Shown here: positions 1-6,700 of the stretch, one piece after another
Position numbering within the stretch: the first letter of the stretch is position 1
How the letters are laid out: each line of letters starts with the position of its first letter
Assembly: GCA_905203795.1 (NCBI GenBank)
Contig: CAJKXG010000067.1
Location: forward strand, 1 to 7,092
Direction of reading: 5' to 3'
Length of the DNA stretch: 7,092 nucleotides
From: an uncultured Oscillospiraceae bacterium
GTDB taxonomy: Bacteria; Bacillota; Clostridia; Oscillospirales; Acutalibacteraceae
The notes under the pieces: model-generated
Database searches by the model: none
The model's input: only the letters and a program-made list of their open reading frames with translations
Told to the model about the DNA's origin: nothing
Translations under genes and position numbers: made by a program

Positions 1-709
1 CGCCGCCACCGCCGGCGCGACCACGACCAACTGGGGGCTCAGTTTTCCCAAAGAGGGTCAGCCGCCCATCGGCAATGCCTCTGCCGCCGCGCTTGCCGCC
101 TACGACAGCTATTATGTCGGCAACACGCAGGAAAAGGTGATCTACCTCACCTTTGACGCGGGCTTTGAAAACGGCTGCACCCCCGCCATTCTCGACGCAC
201 TGAAAAAGCACAACGTCAAAGCGGCGTTCTTTTTGGTGGGCAACTATCTGACAACCGCGCCGGATCTGGTCAAGCGCATGGTCGCGGAGGGGCACACCGT
301 CGGCAACCACACCTATCACCACCCCGACATGTCCGCCATCGCCGACAAAGCGGCGTTTCATAAGGAACTGAGCGAGCTGGAAACGCTGTATCAGGAGACG
401 ACGGGACAGCCGCTACCCAAATATTATCGCCCGCCGCAGGGCAAATACAGCGAGCAAAATTTGCAGCAGGCGAAAGAACTCGGCTATAAAACGATCTTCT
501 GGAGTCTCGCCTATGTGGATTGGTATCAGGACAATCAGCCGACCGCCGAGCAGGCGTTCAACAAGCTGCTCCCCCGTATCCACCCGGGCGCGGTCGTACT
601 GCTGCACAGCACTTCGCAGACCAACGCCGACATTTTGGATGAACTGCTGACCAAATGGGAATCAATGGGCTATCGCTTCGGCACGCTGGACGAACTGACC
701 AAAGCATAA
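1..709 (+). CDS. pdaA: Delta-lactam-biosynthetic de-N-acetylase (PdaA-like polysaccharide deacetylase), 5'-truncated by window edge
   Basis: Seen: the frame is open from base 2 to the TAA at 707-709, giving 235 residues; residues here count from the codon at 2-4. The first 45 residues (NWGLSFPKEGQPP, then AAYDSYYVGNT) match the region that precedes the catalytic domain in PdaA, so the in-frame GTG at 137 is internal and the true start lies left of the window. NodB-type motifs: TFDAGFENG with catalytic Asp52; HTYHHP with metal-binding His103 and His107; RPPQGKYS from Arg143; WSLAYVDW at 167-174; LLHS with His202. Family knowledge: PdaA is about 260 residues and deacetylates muramic acid after the CwlD amidase removes the peptide, leading to the muramic delta-lactam of spore cortex needed for germination. 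It acts outside the membrane, usually behind an N-terminal signal or anchor, which would be in the missing part. The second Asp of the usual TFDDG is Ala here, in keeping with PdaA-type enzymes. Alternative: a vegetative peptidoglycan deacetylase, less likely given the N-terminal match. Confidence 0.92.
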   Translation, partial: AATAGATTTNWGLSFPKEGQPPIGNASAAALAAYDSYYVGNTQEKVIYLTFDAGFENGCTPAILDALKKHNVKAAFFLVGNYLTTAPDLVKRMVAEGHTVGNHTYHHPDMSAIADKAAFHKELSELETLYQETTGQPLPKYYRPPQGKYSEQNLQQAKELGYKTIFWSLAYVDWYQDNQPTAEQAFNKLLPRIHPGAVVLLHSTSQTNADILDELLTKWESMGYRFGTLDELTKA

Positions 710-710
710 A

Positions 711-748
711 AGAGGGCGGCGGCAGCCAAATCGGTTGCCGCCGCCTTT
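711..748. terminator. Bidirectional intrinsic terminator between convergent genes
   Basis: A 13-bp GC-rich stem (715-727 with 733-745, one G-T pair) encloses the loop AAATC, and weaker pairs extend it to about 712-748. On the + strand it follows the pdaA stop by a few bases and ends in a short TTT. On the - strand it starts about 12 bases after the stop of the giant gene and is followed by CTCTTTTAT, a better U-tract. One hairpin therefore appears to serve both genes, with the stronger signal for the - strand transcript. Confidence 0.88.
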
Positions 749-759
749 CGCGTGTGTGA

Positions 760-3700
760 TTACTTTTTCCGATAAAGGGAGATGCCGCGAATGTTGATAC
801 CCGAGCCACCGCCGATCAGCGTAATGGTATTGTCTCCTTGGTTTAACTGAATGGTGCAATACGCATCATCGGCCTCATAATTGCTGTAGTTCCCAGTAGA
901 CGGTGCTTTCAACATATACCCGATTCCAAGCGGATAACTCGTCACAGCGGATGTTTGCACGATACAGGTCGCGCCGTCTTGCGAGGCATAATTGACAGCC
1001 AGCAAAACCTCACCACCGTTTCCACCATCAATGCCGGAAATAACAGCGGTCGCATTTGTATAGTGCATATTGGCAATATTCGCATTCTCATTATCCTTAT
1101 TCTCGAAACTGGCGCCGTTAGATAATGAAATCTTCCCATTATCAATCAATTGTTTGATTGTATAGCTCCAAAGAAACTCATAATCGTTCAAGTTGATTTC
1201 ACTCACTATCAACGCACCGTTGCGTTCGGTGGATGTATCCTCCAACGAGCCCTCGACCGGCTGCACGGTATTCGTTTGTGTCACCGTTTGAATCGTACCA
1301 TCTGCGTTAAAGAACAGCTTGTCCACACACACGGAACGCAATTCATTGGAATCGGACAGCGCTTTATTGTGATAGAACAGGTACCATTGTCCCTTGTACT
1401 CCACGATCGAGCCATGGCTGGTCGCACAACCGGTGGGATTCAGCACCACGCCTTGATATGTCCAAGGACCGTTCAACGATGTTGCTGTCGCATATTGCAG
1501 CTTGTTGCCGGACCGACCATTCACTTCCGTTGTGTTATTATCCGCATACATCAGATAATATGTACCGTCTTTTTTGAACATCCACGAACCCTCATGGTAA
1601 TCGCCGCCGCTGGGTTGGTCGCCGCTGCCATCCGGTTTACCGGTAATAGTAATTTTCTCCCAGCTTGTGATCGTCACCATGTCCTTTGCCAGTTCGCCGA
1701 TATAGCATGTCCCGCCACCGCCGACGGTGAGATAATACGTGCCATTCTCCTCAAACACACACGGATCAATCAGATTGCCGCCTTGCAGAGCATGATCATC
1801 GCCAACCATCGGCAATGAATCTTTTTGAGCACCTGTAGCAAGTTCATTCGAAAACACCAGATATCCGTTCCCGACATTCGTGTTGTTCTGCAGCGTCGGG
1901 TCTTTGCTCTGCCGCACGCCGATCCGCCAGGTATCGCCCCATTTTTCTCCGGTCACGTCGTTGTTCGACGCGGGATGCGGATAGTAGAAATAATAGGTAT
2001 CGCCCTTTTTGGCGCAATCCGGTGCCCACATGAAGCCGCTGCAAGTAGACCATTCCACCTCATTCGACGACAAAATCTCCCCGTGATCCACCCAGTCAAC
2101 CATGTTGCTGGTGGAGAACACGTGATACTTGTCCATCAGATCGCAGCCCTTTGCCGGGAAAATGTCATGCGATGCATACACATACAGGCGGTCGTCGCCT
2201 TCCCACACATGGGCGGAGGGATCCGCCGTGAACATATTGGTGAAAATGGGATTGGCCACCGCTTTCGCGGTGGCTTTTCCCTCGAGATCGTTGTACGTCA
2301 AGGCACGTGCTTCGGAATAAGTAAGCGTGCCGTCGGCTTTTTTGGTGTAGAAACGGACATAGATCGTCTGATCGGGATCGGCAATATTGGTCAACTTGCA
2401 GGTGGCGATATAGCTGCCGCCCAGCGCTTCGGCGCTGACTTTCTTCCCGCCCGCCAATATCGACGTATACACCGTCTTGGTGGCAGCCTGCACACAGTTG
2501 TTGCCGCCGATCGTCGGCGTGGCGTTCGACAACGAGAACACAAATCCAACCTCGTTATACGCATTCAAATCGTCGCTGATGGCAGATACAAACCGCAGTG
2601 TGTTCGTGTCATCTGTCGCCTTTTGCACTTTGATGCTTGTGTTATTGGTCTCTCCAAAATCCGGTGCGGTGTTGTCGCCGTTGTTCAGCAGTTTCTGTGC
2701 CGCATTCGCCAATTGCGTCGGGTCTTCAAAGACGATCTGATATTTACCATCGTCCGCCAAGCCGGCCTGTGCCGTCGTCTTCAGCTTGGTCAGCGACACA
2801 ACCGTGCTACCGGTATTTTTCAGCACATAGCCGTAATAGGCATTTTCCGTGCAGCCCGTCGCGCCGATGCGATAATAGCGATCCATATCGGTCGAAACCG
2901 TGATCGTCTCACTGCCGCCATCGACCGTTTTGCCGCCCTTGCTTACCACCTGCGCCGTGATCTGCGCATTGGCTTTGCTCGGGGACTTCATGCCGACCTG
3001 GATCTGCGTGTTGACATTCTTGACGATCAGAAGGATCGCCTGACCCGGATTGAGATAAATTTCGTTCTTCGGACCGTTGGCTACATAGTCAGCGCGATCA
3101 TACTCTGTTGCCTTATCGCCCGAAACATGGTCGGTATCGTTCAGCTTATAGTCATAAAGCAGCGCGCCGTTATCGACCGTCTGCACAGTATCGCCTTTGC
3201 CCATCAGCGATTCGCGCAGCGTGGTAAACGCAGAGTTGCCCTCGTTATCCGCCTTGTACGCCTGCGCCGCATTTGTATCGCTCGGGTTCGCTCCCAGCGG
3301 CTGATACACACGCACGCCGTCGAATGTGAAGGTATCGCGTCCTTCTGTAAAGAAGATCGTCCCCTGCGGCATCAGCGTCAGTTCCAGCGTGTACGTACCA
3401 TAATCCAGCCCGTGGAAAAACACCACCGGAATCTGATGCAGATCGGCGATCTTCTCGCAATAGGTATCCACATAATACAGCTTTTTCATCACGCCGTTCT
3501 GCGAAAGAACCGCCCGCATCACGCCGGATGTCTCGTTGCTGTCGCCGTACACATCCACGCCCGTGCCGGTGAAGGTAAAGCCGATGTGGTAACGGTCATT
3601 GTTCTCCACGGTTTGTGCTGTGTAAGTACTGCCGTTACCCACAACCGTGCTGTCACCGTGGACATTAAAGCCGGTCGCCTGCCCTTGCACCACTTCCGGC

Positions 3701-6700
3701 GCACCCGCTTTGCTCGTCGGCGTCACGTTCATGGAATAGATGTTCACGCCCATGCTGGTCGCGCCGACATGCGTCAGAGTAAGCTGACCATTGATGATGC
3801 AGACATTGTGAACGGTCAACGTACGTTGTGTACCCCAATCGCCGCTCCACGCGGAGCCATTCCATTCCTCTGTAGCCATAAACGGCAGTTTCGTCATACC
3901 GTTCAGCGAAAACGTGCCGTCGGTGCAATTCCAAGTATACGCTTGACCGACAGTGGGATTCTCAGGCTCTTTTCTGTCTGAACTGCCGGAAGTATACGTA
4001 ATCTCTACATCCGCGTAGTAGATGGCGTCTTGGAGCGCCGAAATTGTTCCCGTGCAATACGCGCCTTGAACATGCATGTTTTGGATACAACCGGAATCGG
4101 CAATCTTCATTGTCGCGTCGTTATTGGTGGACAGATCGCCGGCATTGAGAATATACGCCGTTGAACCTGTGATGGTTTCGCCCGCTTGCCCCACAGCGAC
4201 CCACGTCTTGTTCGGCTCGCCCTTATCCAGACGATAATAATCAGTCGTGATACCGACGAAATCTTCTTCGTAGTACACATTATTGGCAGGAGCAAAGCGG
4301 AAACGTTTCACCAAGCTGCCGTTCTTAGACGAGTCATTCGCATTTTCCCAAGTGATCGTCACTCCGAAGGTATCCACACCGTTCATAAACGCAGTGGGAG
4401 TATAGTTCAGCGCGGGTTGACCGTCTTTTGTTACCACTTCCAGACGACCGTACGTACCTTGACCCGAACCAATCGACAATGTGTAGGTATAGCCGTCTAT
4501 ATTGGTCATATTCGGGAACAGCATCTTCAGATCGTACTGATTGGTCTCGGCATAGTCAATCACCAGCGTTTGCTCGGTGACAGCATACACCGTCACGCTG
4601 CTGCTACCCATAATATGCGTTTCATCATAATATGCGACCGAGTTCACCGTGTTGGTCATGCTCGTTTTCAGCACATACGGGAAACCGCGCAATTCAAAGG
4701 ATTCACCCTTTCCCACGCCAATATAACCGTTACCAACCGGCGTTCTCATTTGCAGCACATTTTTAAGCTCACCGGCAGTGGTGATAGTGCCTTGTTTCAC
4801 ATCATTCACATAGTAGTCCAGCGTCGGGATCTTCACGTTATCATCTGTATAAGACGTATCGCCGATCTTAATAACACTTGAGGAAATTTCAATATTCAGC
4901 AGATTATCCGTAAATGCCAGACCGGTGATTGGCAACTCGCCGGTATTCGTCACCTTGAAGCCATATGTCACATTCGACATCGGGAGCACCGTCTTGCCGT
5001 CCAGCAGCGCGCCTTCCTTCACGGCGTTGCCGTTGGCGTCGCGCACATCCGCACCGGCATACACATGCTTTTCGGTATTCTGGCTGACCGTCGGGTCTTC
5101 GACGGGGATGTTCATGATCACCTTGAAGTTGGACTCCGAGGTGTGGCGCTCCATATAGAAAATATCGAAGGTATACAGACCGCCGTCGGTAATGCCCAGC
5201 GTCTCCTGCACGGCGTTCAGGCTGACCGACATATTCGTTTTGGTGTGCAGACCGTCCAGCGACAGCGCTAAAACGCCGTTAATGTAGAGATATACTTCAT
5301 CGTCGCCGCTGAAGATGAACTGCTGGTTCATCCCCTTGTCATAGATGAACGTACCGGAAGCATGCATCGTGTAGCCGAAGTTGTTGCCGTTCTCGGTGCG
5401 TTTGTCGTTATAACCGCGACCGTTCAGGACATTGAATTTCTTGTCTTTCAGCGTAGCTTCGTTTTCGTCAGTCGTATTGCTGATCATGCCGTTGCCGTCG
5501 ATCTTGATGTACTGCTCCGAATCAAAGACATAGTAATTTTGGAATGTCTTAGAGCCGGTTGCGGTAATATCTTGATTATTCGCATCTTTGTCGCCGGTCG
5601 CATAGCTGTACGTGTAATCATATTGGTCATATTGTTGCAGTTCCAGCGATTTCAACTCAGGGACTTGTTTGTTGTAATCGGCATCCGGCACAAACAGAGT
5701 ATTCAGCATATAATACGCCGCATCGTACAGCGTGGTAATCTCGCTGTACGGCAGTGCTTTGCCGTATGTCCCCACCGTGCGGATCGTGTCCTCCAGACTG
5801 CCGACCGCACCCTGCTCACGCAACGTGTTGATCTTGTTCAACAAGGCTTTGACAACGCCCATACCGGCTGCTTCGTTTGCTGTTTTCTCCGCATCATCAG
5901 CACCACCAAAATAGATGTGCGAAATATGCGTTTCCTCGCGCGTTTCGTGATTGGCATCCGCGCCTTTATTCGGATAGCCGCCGTTTTCGGGCTTGGTAAC
6001 ACCTTTCAGAGCGCCCTCATAAGTCACATCATCCGGCGCGTCTGTAGCATACGGGAAACCCGCTGTGTTCAGTTCGGGGATCAGCGTGCTGTAGAACGTC
6101 TCATAGCCGTCCTGCGGCTTCAAAACGGTCTCCGCCAGATAGGCTACCACCGACTGCTTATACACCGGATGACCGTCCACCAGCTCGTTGCGCATGAACG
6201 AACCCCATGTATTGACATACTTGCTCTCCACCGTCGGGACATAATTATTGCCCGCCCAATGGCCTCTGCCGTTATTAGCAGTCAAATCAGCATTTACACT
6301 GGAATTTTGGATTCTATCCTCATTATAAGACTCGGCAAAGTCCTTAACCCCGTTGATATCCAGTGCAAACGCATTGTAGACAGTCGTCCACATATCGCTC
6401 TCGAACAACATGCCGTTGGGCACATAGTCGAGGAATTCCACTTTCCAAGTCGCCTTCCCGCCTGTCGGCTGCGGATCAGTCGGTTCGGTCGGCGGTGTCG
6501 CCGTCTTGCCGGTGATGGTGATGGAGGTAATGGTCATGTTGTTGCTTTCGCAGTTAGCGTTTGCAAAAATGACATCCAATTTATTGGTAGATGACAGTCC
6601 CGTCACAGTACAAGAATTGGTAAACGGTTGATTTGTTTTAGCCGCGGTTGTGTCATCATTCAAGATATAGTCTGTGTGCTCTAACACCTTCGAATGGGCG

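Noticed and set aside
485..500. Possible small - strand genes overlapping pdaA (413-607 and 558-809)
   Set aside because: They oppose a strongly conserved deacetylase domain, and one also runs through the terminator hairpin. No recognisable protein features.
2255..2278. The hairpin plus TTTT on the + strand as a terminator of a + strand gene
   Set aside because: No real + strand gene lies upstream of it within the window, and it is inside a strongly supported - strand coding region. It is kept only as a structural observation.
1825..3981. A 718-codon open frame on the + strand opposite the giant gene
   Set aside because: It is codon-aligned with the - strand gene, so its stops can arise only where that gene uses TTA, CTA or TCA, which are rare in it. 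The translation is low-complexity, rich in Arg, His and Ile, with no domain, and no start signal is seen. It is an antisense shadow.
6490..6503. A 5-bp hairpin in the Pro/Thr linker, and a 6-bp one at 5088-5105 at the end of the fibro-slime module, as a pattern of hairpins at module borders
   Set aside because: Stems this short are expected by chance in GC-rich sequence, and others occur away from borders (for example near 1631-1642). Only the 8-bp GAAA hairpin stands out.
5362..6594. A 410-codon open frame on the + strand, and similar ones at 1150-1818 and 4186-4881
   Set aside because: All lie in the same codon-aligned antisense register as the 718-codon frame and have the same cause. The opposite strand encodes clear GH43, fibro-slime and DUF11-like motifs across these spans.
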